Positions 33,816 through 45,480 of a DNA stretch of 64,000 nt are shown here, piece after piece. How positions within the stretch are numbered: the stretch's first letter is position 1; every line of letters starts with the position of its first letter. Below the pieces are notes generated by a model. That model was given only the letters and a program-made list of their open reading frames with translations, was not told the origin of the DNA and made no database searches. The stretch comes from Mytilisepta virgata (lineage: Eukaryota > Mollusca > Bivalvia > Mytilida > Mytilidae). Made by a program: the position numbers and the translations under genes. The stretch is from NCBI GenBank assembly GCA_028015205.1, contig CM051516.1, forward strand, positions 36,656,230 to 36,720,229. The letters run 5' to 3'.

Positions 33816-34874
33816 ATTAAATATTCTATGACATTATTATGTTGTATAAGACATTTTTAAAAATGAAATTACAGATTCCTCTAATATCAAACGCCTGTTT
33901 GGTGGGCCATGGGACATCATAGTGCGGTCAGTATTTAAAACAAACAAATATGGAGACTTGACATTTATCAAGGCTTTTAAATTTCAAATTGATTTTATTC
34001 CAAGAAAACTTTGCTCATGTATGTTCCATTTTTTTAACAATTTTCAAAGATTATTTTCACAAATTTGAGATTACCGTTTTGACTGTGCAGAATGAAAGAA
34101 CACAACACAAAATAGTTTTCTACTGAGTAGTTAATTAGATTTTAAATTTTAAACAGCATTGTTTTTTTTTCAGTTGTATATATGGAGTGCGATTTGACGT
34201 CCAACGGACACCACCCATTCTAAAACAGGCCGTTTGACGCCAGAAGATCTTTGACTACCTAAGTGGAAAGCCAAAACAAAATACAGAAACCTTGAAGAAC
34301 TGAAGAACAAATTCAAATACTAAAATGACAAAAAGGATAAAGAAAACCCCTTCTTAGGGCAGAGTTACCACCGGGGGGAGAGGCTCTCTACACGCAGAGT
34401 TAAGAACTCAGTGTTAATATTCCACAATACCAGTTAGTGCTTCTTGTTTTAAAATAAGTTTGGTTTTTGGTCTTCCAAATGTTTCGGTTTTAATGCTGCT
34501 GATGAGAGGTAACTCCTTCAAATGCGTCGAATACAGCATAGTATAAATTTACCAAATCTAATATTAGTATCTTTGGATTGTTATTTTGAAGAATGTGTGC
34601 AAGTAGTGCACGCTTCACTAATTTACAACTACCAGTTTTAGTCAAGGCCTACAAAATAGAACAGTGCTAGCTGCAATTACTGGGAAGAGCAAAGGCTTGA
34701 ACACCTTTTGAACAAATTGTTTTTAAGTTGTATCCCTGTTTTTGGTTATAATATCCTTATAGATTCTTCAAATAATCTTTCATTATTTTCAAAAATTTTA
34801 CACTGAAATGACCAGGACATTATAATCGTCAGATTTACGGCCAGTTTCATTAATATATAAAATTCTGTTGTTTT

Positions 34875-34914
<40 letters not shown>

Positions 34915-35102
34915 AAAAGTAAATATATTAATACACTTACAATTACATACTATTTATTCAATGGTAATATAAATAAAATAATTTGATATAAAACTGATTA
35001 TGATTAGATATTGCAAACACAGTCAACAACTCTTAATACATGTTAATATAATGTTTAATAACATAGATACAGTTTGATCGAGTAGTTTTTAAAATAAATT
35101 GT
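33816..35102. other. 3' flank of the C1q gene, with a 38-T homopolymer (34876-34913)
   Basis: Apart from the T run there is no repeat or gene supported. The T run is read as the A-tail of a minus-strand insertion or as slippage; no coding remnant was found next to it. Confidence 0.45.
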
Positions 35103-35488
35103 TTATCTTATCTTAATAACAGTAAAACAGGCACGAAGACCATACACAAAAAAATTATCTGAATTAGGCTTAACATACAGTGTATCCCCGACATTAAGAT
35201 ATACTGCTACTGTGGCTGATGCAGAATCATATTCATCACTACCATTTTGTATAAATACCAGTGATATACGTTGACCCGATTTATATAAACTATACAGTTC
35301 ATAATGTTTACCATAGACCCCAATAAACACAGAAAATATATATACACCCGGCTTCTCACATGTGAAAACTCCGGATTTCTGAAATGCTGATGGGTCAGTG
35401 ATACCGTATACGGTCTTTGTAACAGGGAATTTTATAGTGTCTCCGTCATTGTATGTTTTACTGCCAGGCACACACGATGTCAAGGCAA
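35103..35488 (-). CDS. C1q-domain-containing protein, last exon (C1q domain)
   Basis: The exon starts after a good 3' splice site (TTTCAG, with AG at 35489-35490) with two bases of a split codon, then reads ALTSCVPGSKTYNDG... to a stop at 35103-35105. It is a C1q jelly-roll domain: the opening VAxxS strand, TDPSAFQKSGVFTCEKPGVY (normally ..F..G.F.ap..G.Y.F), FSVFIG, and a final strand pattern with VYLNVGDTLYVKP and FxVYGLRACFTV. There is no ATG in this exon. The phase (two bases) fits the phase-1 donor at 47881/47882, joining ..MNQT to VALTSC. C1q-domain proteins are secreted trimeric lectin-like immune molecules, hugely expanded in bivalves. Confidence 0.92.
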
Positions 35489-36169
35489 CTGAAATGAAAC
35501 GACATCCTTAAAACAATATATTTAATACTATATCAAGTCAGACTGTCGTATTTCTGGTATTGTATATTTATGTTTTGTGCTCCTTAAAGCTGCTGTAAAG
35601 TTTCTTAATTGGATGATGCTTATTGATCGCCGTTCATTGAAGTTATTCATTTTTGCCCAGTTACGACGAAATTGTACTCGGCTGTTAGTTTGATGAAGGG
35701 CAGGCGGATGTCCACAATTTATTTCCTGGACTACATCTTACGTTTGCCCACTCAAATTAAATTTTGATATGTTGTTGAATAGCAATCCCTTGGAACAGGT
35801 CGATTTAAAACACTATAATTTCATTTTATAGTATATTTTCTAAATGGCTCCCGGGTCGTTAATTTTTGGAAGAAGTACAACAACATAACAATTGCTTTGA
35901 ACAATTAAAATTAGAACACTGCAATTTATTCATTCATTATTTCAATGAATTTGGGGGTTAAATTAGAATTGGGGGCTCTGAACGTCGAAAGCTCTATTAA
36001 AACTCAAACGTTGATATATTTGTCGAGATTAGATAATGAAAAAGTGAATCCCCTCCTCAAAGAAGCTTATTAGATATCAAAATAGTTACATACACAGGGA
36101 TTTCACCGCCATGGTATACTTATGTACATACCGGAACTGAAAAACTAAATAATTGTGATAATTGCAAAA

Positions 36170-36560
36170 CTTTACAAAAACCATAAACTAAAACCCCACT
36201 TTAAGAGGAAAGTAAAACATTATTACGAAAACCATATTTGCAATAAGATAAATAACTTAAATGAACATAATTAAAAAAAATGTTAAATAAAATACTGAAA
36301 GTAAATGAATGCAAAATAGAATATTATTTATCTCATCCCAGTAAAGAAATAAGAAAACTTTAATCAAATGTAGGGAGTCTGATCATCACTTACTAATAGA
36401 AACAGGAAGATGCATTAAAATATCTAAGGATCAAATAATTTGTAAATTTTGTAATGAACTTGATGATGAACAACACTTCTTTTTTTTTCATTTAAAATTA
36501 ATTTAAACTCCAGATAACAATTCTTATTATATTTGGAAGAAATTTATGTTGAATTTAATC
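36170..36560 (+). pseudogene. Decayed LINE ORF C-terminal fragment
   Basis: One frame near 36390-36510 reads ETGRCIKISKDQIICKFC and NELDDEQHFFFHL, the C..C...E.H zinc-knuckle-like end of a LINE ORF, with stops upstream and downstream. Basic, lysine-rich text continues upstream with frame breaks. Inside the C1q gene intron, antisense to the gene. Confidence 0.5.
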
Positions 36561-36563
36561 AGA

Positions 36564-36640
36564 GGGGCCTCGGTGGCCGAGTGGTCTAGGTAGTTCGTCA
36601 TGACCACTACACAGTGTGGGAGCGGAAATGAACATGTTTT
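36564..36640 (+). mobile_element. SINE head: tRNA-like box A region
   Basis: GGGGCCTCGGTGGCCGAGTG followed by GTCTAGG resembles a tRNA 5' half with box A (TGGCCGAGTGG), as at the start of bivalve tRNA-derived SINEs. Box B and the SINE body are missing or diverged, so it is a fragment. Confidence 0.55.
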
Positions 36641-37462
36641 CTGTCAGTTGTTAAGTTGCGATTTTGTATAGCAACAAATCGGTCACTTGCAAGGAAGATC
36701 GCTCATACTTAATAATAGATTTTTGAATTTTACACAGATTTTATGGAAATTTTAGGTATGTTTGCCTCCTTTGACACTTGACTGTTTACATGCCTATAAA
36801 ATTACATGAACATTTTTTCACAAATATGATTAAAACCACTTTTATCAAGCTTTAATCACGATGCTTCTCACATTTAGTGTTTGAAATATTGACTTTTAAA
36901 ACTGAATAAGTAAAAAATGGTAAGAAATAAGAAGGTATTCTTAAGGTTATCCAGAAGTCAATTCATTTTTATACCCTAAAACCAAATTTTATCGAATTAT
37001 TTTGCCTGTAAAATGAAGTAAATAACTTTCAAACAAACAACACATAATTTCTCTGACTGTATAGGTGCTTTTATATGTACTGTATGGGCGCTTGCAATTT
37101 TTTTGTATAGTTACTTGTTGTAATGTAGTGTACTTGGAATATAATATGGGGTTATTTCATGAATATTAGGAAACACTGTCCGTAGTAGAATTTATTATCG
37201 CACGAGCTTGCGGATGTGATACAATATTCTACGAAGGGAAATTATTTCCCGATTTTGTGTAATAGCGAGTTCATTGTATATCAAAGCAAATAAGATCTTC
37301 CAACCAACCAAGAAAACTACCGATGAGCACTCAGTGCAATATCAGCGCTAATTTTTGGTTGTGTTTAACGAGGAATATTACATTGCTATACAACAACAAT
37401 TCATATAGCGATAGAGTATTATGCAAATGATAGCATAAAACAGTCATTTCGGTGACATAGAA

Positions 37463-37633
37463 TAATTATTTAAGGAATGTTACCAATTTGTGGACAGTTT
37501 ATACGACATAACCTGGTTTGGGTCAATTTACGCATAATAAACCAGCGGTTTATGAATGCCATAAACTGACTCAAACCAGGTTATTGAAGTATAGTCTCTT
37601 CAAAAATTGGAAACATTCCTTATTATTTAATTT
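37463..37633. mobile_element. Foldback palindrome, about 170 bp
   Basis: The left half (37463-37545) and right half (37546-37633) are reverse complements with few mismatches. Paired parts include AAGGAATGTTACCAATTTGT / ..AATTGGAAACATTCCTT and ATAACCTGGTTTGGGTCA / TGACTCAAACCAGGTTAT. The tip is AAACCAGCGGTTT. There is no spacer, so it is a foldback element or snap-back duplication. Confidence 0.75.
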
Positions 37634-37890
37634 CCAAACAGAAGTACAATGATCCCTTGATTCAAGAATCAATAATGACATTGGACTTAATTTACATGTG
37701 GCGGGTTAATTAAAGGCCAAATCAGCTTATACAGTATAACCAATGTTGGTCTATACTGTTCATCCAATCAAATTAAATTAATAGACACTAATGGTTTTTG
37801 ATACTTGCTTTATCACGTTGAATATCGGTCGAGACGAAGGCGAGACATATATTCAAATTGATGAAGTCAATATTTAGTACATTAGTGTCT

Positions 37891-38048
37891 ATTATACAAT
37901 TATAGCCTTTAGAGGAGGTCAATACATGTTTTATCGACCTGATGAAATTATATCGACTGTGGACGAAGTCCGAGGTCGATATAATTTCATCAGGTCGATA
38001 AAACATGTATCGACCGACATTTTAAAGGCTATAATTGTTTTATTATAA
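37891..38048. mobile_element. Foldback palindrome, about 158 bp, near-perfect stem
   Basis: ATACATGTTTTATCGACCTG with the following 16 bases pairs exactly with its complement ending at about 38010, and the outer arms pair through AATTATAGCCTTTA / TAAAGGCTATAATT. The tip (TGTGGACGAAGTCCGAG) is short. Its arm layout (TAGAGG.GGT..ATATG..TTTTA) is shared with the palindrome at 59860-60000, so these two are probably members of one family. Confidence 0.8.
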
Positions 38049-39014
38049 TATTCAAATTCACAAAATATCAATCATGTTCTATTTCAATAACCAACGAACT
38101 AACCTGTGCTTTACGGTTTTGAATCTCTGACATTTTCCCTATATCCTTTTCATTATGTTGATATTGAATTGAAAATGATAAACTTTAACAATTTAATATT
38201 AACAAAACAACATGTAGATATCAGTAAGTAAGAATGAAAGATCGATTCTGATTGGTCCTTAGACTAATCCAACAGCCAATCAAAATATCGCTTTATAAAT
38301 TTGTTCTTCTAAATTCTATTTTTGGAATAAGGGGGTCTTTCAACTAAATTATTTTTATAAACTCTTAGTCTTTCAACATTTTTAATTTTATTTATCGAAA
38401 CACCTATTTTACAAGCTTTTTACAGGTTGACCATGTGATCTATTTTGACAAATGACAGCTTTTGAATTATACAATATTATAATAATATTATTTATCGGCG
38501 AAGCATCCGCTATTGACGTCATAATGTATTACATGATATTTTCGAGTGTCGTTTCATGAATACTGAAAAATGGTTGACTATTACATCAAAATGAAAAAGT
38601 ATGAATTGCCGATAAACTAAATTTCTTAGACAAAAGAAAGTTACTCACATTACTGATATCTTTATTTGCTACGCCCATGTAGGCCACGAAAATACAAACA
38701 CTGAACAAAGAAACAAACACAAAGTCAATGGTACAAAGTATTTATGAATGTAAAACTCAAATTAATCGATTAGAATCCAATTAACACGCTTGCAAATTAA
38801 TATAATAGGTTTCCTGGAAATAAAAGACTTAGGAGGTGAGGAGTGAGCCATCTTCAGCAAGTTTTCAAGACCCGGGTCTTTGATTTGAATTATCATAAGC
38901 ATATTCAGAATGTTATAGTAAGGTAGATTTATAACTAAATACATGTAGTAACACAAATTAACGCAATTATATTTGTTATTCATACGTTATAAATGTACTT
39001 TGAGCTGCCTAATG
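38049..39014. other. Intronic stretch of the C1q gene
   Basis: No supported gene. AT-rich with an isolated TTATCGGCGAAGCATCCGC motif near 38493. Confidence 0.35.
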
Positions 39015-39084
39015 TAGCATTAAGATTCAACTTGTAAAACTGTTTAACCAGGGTTTTATATGGGATAAGTTGATGTCATCACTT
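39015..39084 (+). pseudogene. Penelope-like element remnant, 5' part, cut by the LTR element
   Basis: The frame reads LVKLFNQGFIWDKLMSSL up to the LTR edge. This matches the style of the Penelope-like ORF C-terminus near 50690-50740 (LLRQGYVAPKVKSSLL). It continues on the other side of the LTR element at 45155 with the Arg-Lys codons, so the two pieces were contiguous before the insertion. Confidence 0.6.
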
Positions 39085-39691
39085 TGTTATGATATTGTAA
39101 TTATTATATTTATTTATCTTGGCCTAATTTGTTTTGCGTAGCCTTATAACATGTATACTATGTTTACATAATACTTATAGTTGTTTACCAAATAATGTTA
39201 TAACTGCGCAGTTTAGAAATCACTGGAACAATAATGGATACTGGTGGAATGACTAGAACTTTCTATTTGACTTGCGTAATAATTATGGTGTGATTCGAAC
39301 TTCTACTGTATTCCAGAAGTTTCCGTTCTACAGTATATATACGGACAAGAAAGTTAGACTTTCAGAACATTATTTATCGGACCAGAGATAGACATTCTTG
39401 TGTTCTCAGCTGTTGGATTTATTTACGTTTCACACATCATCATTGACATACTTTTATTTGCGTTGCATCATACTAGATTGTGACTGATTGGATATAATAT
39501 TCCGTTTGGATTCCCGCAACAGTGAGAAGAATTCCGGATTTGGAAAAGACGAAGGATTTTGAACAGTTAAGTTGACATTTTAGTTTATGTAATTTTTTTT
39601 TGTAAACTTGTATATAATAAATCTTGTTAAATTTTTTTATTGATTTGTGTCTTTTGTTGGCTACAATTTAAAGGTGATTTCGGCCGTAACA
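39085..39691 (+). repeat. Left LTR
   Basis: 607 bp, TG...CA ends. An AATAAA lies near 39618, within the LTR, suitable for transcript processing. Confidence 0.92.
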
Positions 39692-39696
39692 GAAAT

Positions 39697-39714
39697 TGGG
39701 GGCTCGTCTCGGGA
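39697..39714 (+). promoter_or_regulatory. Primer-binding-like site
   Basis: TGGGGGCTCGTCTCGGGA lies five bases after the left LTR. It resembles the proline-tRNA type site (TGGGGGCTCGTCCGGGAT) with a small difference; the tRNA identity is tentative. Confidence 0.6.
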
Positions 39715-39780
39715 GAACGTTAATATCTTATTAAATTTTTTCAGTATTTTTATTAGAATTAGCCAACAAAATTCTACAAA

Positions 39781-42561
39781 ATGGCATTTGATGCTGGTAA
39801 ATTTTTGAAAACGCCAGACCTGGAAGGGTTTGATAAATTAAAGAAAGAAGAATTAGTGTTGCTTGCTAAACATCTAAAAATAGATTTTAGAACATCTATG
39901 AGAAAACAAATTATAAAAAATTTGGTAATAGACAATTTAGTCGATTCAGAAATTTTTGGTGAAGAGGCTCTTGACCTCAAGGTCGAAAATGTTGATGTTT
40001 TCAAATTAAAACAGCTTGAATTAGAACATGAACTTAAATTAAAACAACTTGAATTAGAAAAGGAAGATAGATTTAAATTAAAACAATTGGAAAACGAAGT
40101 TAAATTAAAACAATTAGAAAAAGAAAAAGAAGAAAAACAGGCAGAACTTGAAATGAGGGAAAGGATAGAGATGGAGAAAATAAAAATGGAAATGGTCAAA
40201 GCAGAAAGCAACACTAAGTCAAAATCAGAACGATTTGAGGCAGCAAAAAATATACGTTTGGTTCCCAAATTTTGTGAAAAAACAATTGATAAATTTTTTC
40301 CACAATTTGAGAAAATTGCTCAAAATCTGAAATGGCCAAACCCTTATTGGACTACAATGCTGCAAAGTGTTTTTGTGGGCAAGGCCGCTGAAATTTACTC
40401 AGCTCTATCTTCAGAAAAAAGTTCTGATTATGACACTGTTAAACAGGAAGTTTTGAAAGCTTATGAGCTAGTGCCAGAAGCATATAGACAGAAATTTAGG
40501 TCTTATAAAAAGTTTGAAACACAAACCTATGTTGAATTTGCTAGGGAAAAAGAAGATTTATTTGATAAATGGCTTACGTCAAAGAAAATAGATAAAAATT
40601 TTGATAAATTAAGACAATTAATGTTATTAGAAGAGTTCAAGCAGTGTGTTAATTTAGACTTAAAAACACATTTAGATGACAAAACTGTTGAGACATTGCA
40701 AGATGCAGCTGTTGTTTCCGATAATTATACCATTTCACATAAAAGAAGTTTCAAAGGTCAAAATTTTAATATTTCTAGTGGGAATTACAAAAATCAAAGC
40801 ACTGAACGTACTGATATTAAGCCTGTTGCACAGAATAAGAGTCCATCTAGTTATAATATGTCTGGTCCAAAATTTGATACTTTTGAGAAGAAGTCACTAA
40901 CTTGTGCTTATTGTAAGAAAAATGGTCACCTGATGGCTGATTGTTTTAGACTCCAGAAGAAGAATGAACGAGATAATAAGACCAAGTCCAGTGCTTGTAC
41001 GACACCCGTTGTTACCAATAAGTTGGAATGTCCTGCGAGTCAGGCTTTTAAGTCCAGTTTTTGTGATTACATGGAGGATTATAAGCCCTTTATGTCTGAT
41101 GGGTTTGTTTCTATTGTTGATAATACTACTCCTCAGCCTATTAAGATTTTACGGGACACTGGATCTTCTCAGTCTTTGTTGTTAGAAGGTGTGTTGCCTT
41201 TGTCCGAGAAGACGTCCGTTGGTTCCTCCGTTTTGTTACGAGGTGTGGAGTTAGGTTGTATAGATGTTCCCCTCCATCGTATTTATTTGAAGTCAGATTT
41301 AATTACTGGACCAGTTGTTGTGGGTGTTCGTCCTACTCTCCCTGTAGAGGGTGTTTCATTATTGCTAGGAAATGATCTAGCTAGGAACAAAGTGGTTGCT
41401 GAACCAATTGTTACAAGTGAACCGGTGGTGGATGTTAAATCATCTGAAGATGATGCTGAACTGTATCCAGCTTGTGTTGTTACTAGGGCGATGGCAAGAA
41501 AACAACAAGACGAGGATTTACAAGAAGGCCAGTATGATTATATGGACCTTTCTGACACTTTTCTTGCCGACATTGAAGGTCCCGGTACTTCAGAAAAGGC
41601 CATAATAAGATCACCTGGTACTAACAAGCATGTAATTATGCCATGGCCAGACGTGAACAGCCATTCATTAGACAAAAGAACATTTAGGGAAGAACAGAAT
41701 AAAGACCCTGAGGTTCTTCAGCTCTGCAAGAGGGCTCTACCCCAAGAAGAAGCAGACAAAGTGGCCGAATGTTACTACCATCAAGACGGCATTTTGATGA
41801 GGAAGTGGAGGCCCCCTGATGCTATCCCAGAGGAGGTATGGAGAGTGGTATACCAAGTGGTGGTGCCTAAAGTCTATAGGCAAGAAATTATTGGTCTTGC
41901 CCATGACACCCCCTTGGCTGGACATTTAGGTATAAGGAAGACTTGCCTTAAGATATTACAACATTTCTACTGGCCCAGACTTAGAAATGATGTCACAGAA
42001 TACTGCAAATCATGCCATATATGCCAGGTCGTTGGCAAGCCTAACCAGAAAATACCACCAGCACCACTTCTGCCAATTCCAGCCTTTGAAGAACCTTTCA
42101 GTCGAGTACTTATTGATTGCGTTGGACCTTTACCAAAGACCAAGACTGGAAATGCTTATTTACTGACGATTATGTGTACATCCACTCGCTTTCCTGAGGC
42201 TATTCCCCTAAGGAATATCAAGACACCAACTATTGTCAAAGCTCTTATCAAATTTTTCACATTAGTAGGACTTCCTAAGTCTATACAGTCCGACCAGGGT
42301 TCAAATTTTATGTCAGGTTTATTTCAGCAGGTCGTTTACCAGTTGGGGATTTCTCAGTATAGATCAAGTGCTTACCATCCAGAATCTCAAGGTGCCTTAG
42401 AACGTTTTCATCAAACATTGAAGAACATGATTAGGACTTTTGTCTTCAATTTGACAGGGACTGGGATGATGGTGTTCACTTTTTACTTTTTGCGGTCCGT
42501 GAGGCTGTTCAAGAATCCCTTGGTTTTAGCCCCTTTGAGTTGGTGTTTGGTCATACTGTAA
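39781..42561 (+). pseudogene. LTR element ORF 1: Gag, protease and integrase, frameshifted at its 3' end
   Basis: 926 codons from the ATG at 39781. Residues about 18-55 look like a SAP-type DNA-binding motif, followed by a long Lys/Glu/Leu coiled coil (about 75-145) and a Gag core resembling the SCAN/PNMA type (WP.PYW...LQS.F.GKA, ELVPEAYRQKFR). A CCHC knuckle (CAYCKKNGHLMADC) starts at residue 375. The protease active site DTG is at 459-461. Integrase has the HHCC zinc region from residue 708 and the triad Asp779, Asp838, Glu874 (DD35E). Between about 42435 and 42452 the true frame shifts by one, so the last 35 or so codons are off-frame; the integrase tail continues in the frame of the next ORF. 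Confidence 0.9.
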
Positions 42562-44464
42562 GGGGACCTTTGAAATTGGTTAAGGAAAAATGGCTTACTG
42601 AACACACTGACTTGAATCTTCTAGACTATGTATCTAGATTTAAAGAAAAACTGTATACTGCTTGTCAAATTGCTCAGAAAAACTTAAAAACTGTACAGAA
42701 TAAAATGAAAATATGGTATGATAAAGATGCCAGGGACAGAGTTTTTGAGCCTGGTGATAAGGTACTTGTATTTTTGCCAGTCCCTGGGCATCCTTTACAG
42801 GCTAAATACTGTGGTCCTTATACAATCGACAGTAAAATCAATGATTTGAATTATATTGTAAAAACTCCAGGTCGGCGTAAACAAAATAGAGTGTGTCACA
42901 TTAATATGTTAAAACCATATTTTGAGCGTACTAATGAAGGTGAGAGTAAACCAGTTGCCACTTTAGCCATGGTTAAAACGGAGAACGATCATGACAAACC
43001 AGACATAATTGAACCATCTTTTGATTCCAAGACTATAGAACAAACTGTTAGATTGAAAAATTCTGAAATTTTGTCAAATTTAGACTCAAAACTTGCACAT
43101 CTGACTTTCGATCGCAGAGAAAAATTGGTATTTTCTTTTAAAAATCTTTTTCCAGATGTGCCAAACAAAACCACTGCTGTTTGTCATGATGTTGATGTAG
43201 GCGATGCTTCTCCAATTAAGCAACATCCTTACCGGCTCAATCCACTTAAACTTGATGTTATGAGACAAGAAATTAGATATATGCTTGACAATGATATTAT
43301 TGAGCCGAGTAACAGTGAATGGAGCTCTCCTTGTCTTCTTGTACCCAAACCAGATAAAACCTTTCGTTTCGTTACTGATTTCAGAAAGGTAAACTCAGTC
43401 TCAAAATCTGACTCCTATCCGATTCCAAGGATAGACGATTGCATTGATAACATTGGACAATCAAAATTCGTAAGCAAATTTGATTTATTAAAAGGTTACT
43501 GGCAGGTCCCCCTGACACCGAGAGCTCGTGAAATATCAGCTTTTGTCACTCCAGACGGCTTATTTCAATATACTGTCATGCCGTTTGGTATGAAAAATGC
43601 TCCAGCTACGTTTCAAAGAATGATTAATAATGTTATAAAAGATTTAGACTGTTGTTATGCTTATATTGATGATCTTATTGTATGTAGTGATAGCTGGGAA
43701 GAGCATTTAACACATTTATATGATACTTTTGATAGATTGTCACAATCAAATTTGACTGTTAATCTTGCTAAAAGTGAATTTTGTAAGGCCACTGTTGACT
43801 ATTTAGGGCACACAGTTGGCCAAGGTCAAGTGAAACCTATTATGGCTAAAGTGGTTGCGATTACCAATTTTCCTCCTCCTACAAATAAAAAACAACTTAT
43901 GAGATATTTAGGCATGATTGGATTTTACAGAAAATTTTGTTCAAATTTTGCTACTGTTGTTCAACCATTGACTCATCTTTTACGGAAAGATTCTAAATTC
44001 ATCTGGAGTGATAATTGTCAAAACGCTTTTGAAAAAAGCAAATCACTTTTAATTAACAGTCCCGTTCTTATCACTCCAGACTTTAAAAAGCAATTCAAAC
44101 TTGCCGTTGATGCAAGTGATGTAGGAGTTGGAGCTGTTTTATGTCAAGAAACAGATGATAATGTTGAGAAACCTATATCATATTTTTCCAAGAAATTAGA
44201 TAAACATCAGAAAAATTATTCCACTATTGAAAAAGAATGTTTTGCACTGTTGTCTGCACTTCAACATTTTGATGTATATTTAAATCCCACTATGCATCCT
44301 ATTCTGGTTTATACTGATCATAATCCTCTCACCTTCATACATAAAATGAGAAACAAGAACCAGAGGTTGACCAGAGTTTATTGTTACAGGAATATGATGT
44401 TATTGTAAAACATATTAAAGGTAAAGATAACGTAATAGCAGATGCTTTATCTAGATCTTATTAA
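42453..44464 (+). pseudogene. LTR element ORF 2: integrase tail, reverse transcriptase and RNase H, with a second frameshift
   Basis: The in-frame continuation of the integrase begins near 42453; the first ATG is at 42540. The GPY/F-like region (residues about 90-100, YCGPYTI) ends the integrase. The reverse transcriptase follows, with QHPYRLNP, FRFVTDFRKVN, KFDLLKGYWQ, VMPFGMKNAPATFQRM and the catalytic YIDD at residues 375-378. RNase H has VDASDVGVGAVL, YSTIEKECFAL and YTDHNPL. A small deletion near 44370-44375 shifts the frame, giving a premature stop at 44406-44408, while the expected C-terminus reads on in the other frame to a stop at 44462-44464. Both breaks make it non-functional as read. 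Confidence 0.9.
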
Positions 44465-44535
44465 AACACTGTATACATACTATATATTTTTGTATATATT
44501 GTTCATGAAGTTCTCGTTACACTCAAACTTCTTTT

Positions 44536-44546
44536 AAGGGGGGAGG
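44536..44546 (+). promoter_or_regulatory. Polypurine tract
   Basis: AAGGGGGGAGG immediately upstream of the right LTR, the usual site priming plus-strand synthesis. Confidence 0.75.
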
Positions 44547-45154
44547 TGTTATGATATAGTAATTATTATATTTATTTATCTTGGCCTAATTTGTTTTGCG
44601 TAGCCTTATAACATGTATACTATGTTTACATAATACTTATAGTTGTTTACCAAATAATGTTATAACTGCGCAGTTTAGAAATCACTGGAACAATAATGGA
44701 TACTGGTGGAATGACTAGAACTTTCTATTTGACTTGCGTTATAATTATGGTGTGATTCGAACTTCTACCGTATTCCAGAAGTTTCCGTTCTACAGTATAT
44801 ATACGGACAAGAAAGTTAGACTTTCAGAACATTATTTATCGGACCAGAGATAGACATTCTTGTGTTCTCAGCTGTTGGATTTATTTACGTTTCACACATC
44901 ATCATTGACATACTTTTATTTGCGTTGCATCATACTAGATTGTGACTGATTGGATATAATATTCCGTTTGGATTCCCGCAACAGTGAGAAGAATTCCGGA
45001 TTTGGAAAAGACGAAGGATTTTGAACACTTAAGTTGACATTTTAGTTTATGTAATTTTTTTTTTGTAAACTTGTATATAATAAATCTTGTTAAATTTTTT
45101 TATTGACTTGTGTCTTTTGTTGGCTACAATTTAAAGGTGATTTCGGCCGTAACA
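44547..45154 (+). repeat. Right LTR
   Basis: 608 bp, nearly identical to the left LTR, followed by the ACTT target duplication. Confidence 0.92.
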
Positions 45155-45480
45155 ACTTAGGAAAGTTTACGTCGTCATCACGAATTGATTGACCGTTACA
45201 GTGTTCCAATATCTAAGATGATGTTGGACCTGTTCCCACTGTCGTAACATTTCATGTACCTCCACTGATTTGTGACTACCCCCGGATTGACTTTGTTGGA
45301 CTTCACGACGTATGTCGTATACGGAGCAGGAACTGCTTACCCTTCCGGAGGATCTGAGTTCACTCTTGGTTTTTATAGGAGTTCGTGTCGTTCATTGTTT
45401 TTTAGTTTTCAGTGTTTATTTGTGGTCGTTCATTTGTCTTTCCAGGTTTTTTCCGTCTAATGGATTACGTTTTTGTATTG
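45155..45480 (+). pseudogene. Penelope-like element remnant, 3' part
   Basis: Continues the frame broken at 39084, with ELIDRYSVPISKMMLDLF-like text after a frame change, then the non-coding tail (GGAGCAGGAACTGCTTACCC, CTTCCGGAGGATCTGAGTTC) that recurs at 50870-50930. It ends near 45480. Confidence 0.6.

Larger units (their letters stand above)
39085..45154 (+). mobile_element. LTR retrotransposon, Ty3/gypsy-type RT but integrase before RT (Gmr1-like)
   Basis: 6,070 bp with LTRs of 607 and 608 bp beginning TGTTATGATAT and ending GGCCGTAACA, differing by about five substitutions and one T-run base by eye. A 4-bp target duplication, ACTT, flanks it (39081-39084, 45155-45158). A primer-binding-like site follows the left LTR and a purine tract precedes the right LTR. 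Domain order is Gag, protease, integrase, reverse transcriptase, RNase H. Two frameshifts break the polyprotein, so this copy is defective. It lies in the C1q gene intron, antisense to the gene. Confidence 0.93.

Noticed and set aside
34174..34237. Possible terminal exon after a long T-rich tract (20 codons to TGA)
   Set aside because: Only the splice tract supports it; the peptide is short, the strand is opposite to the neighbouring gene, and no partner exon was found.
39774..40268. Minus-strand open frame opposite the Gag coiled coil
   Set aside because: Shadow of Lys/Glu/Leu-rich codons on the plus strand (reads as Ser/Phe/Asn repeats).
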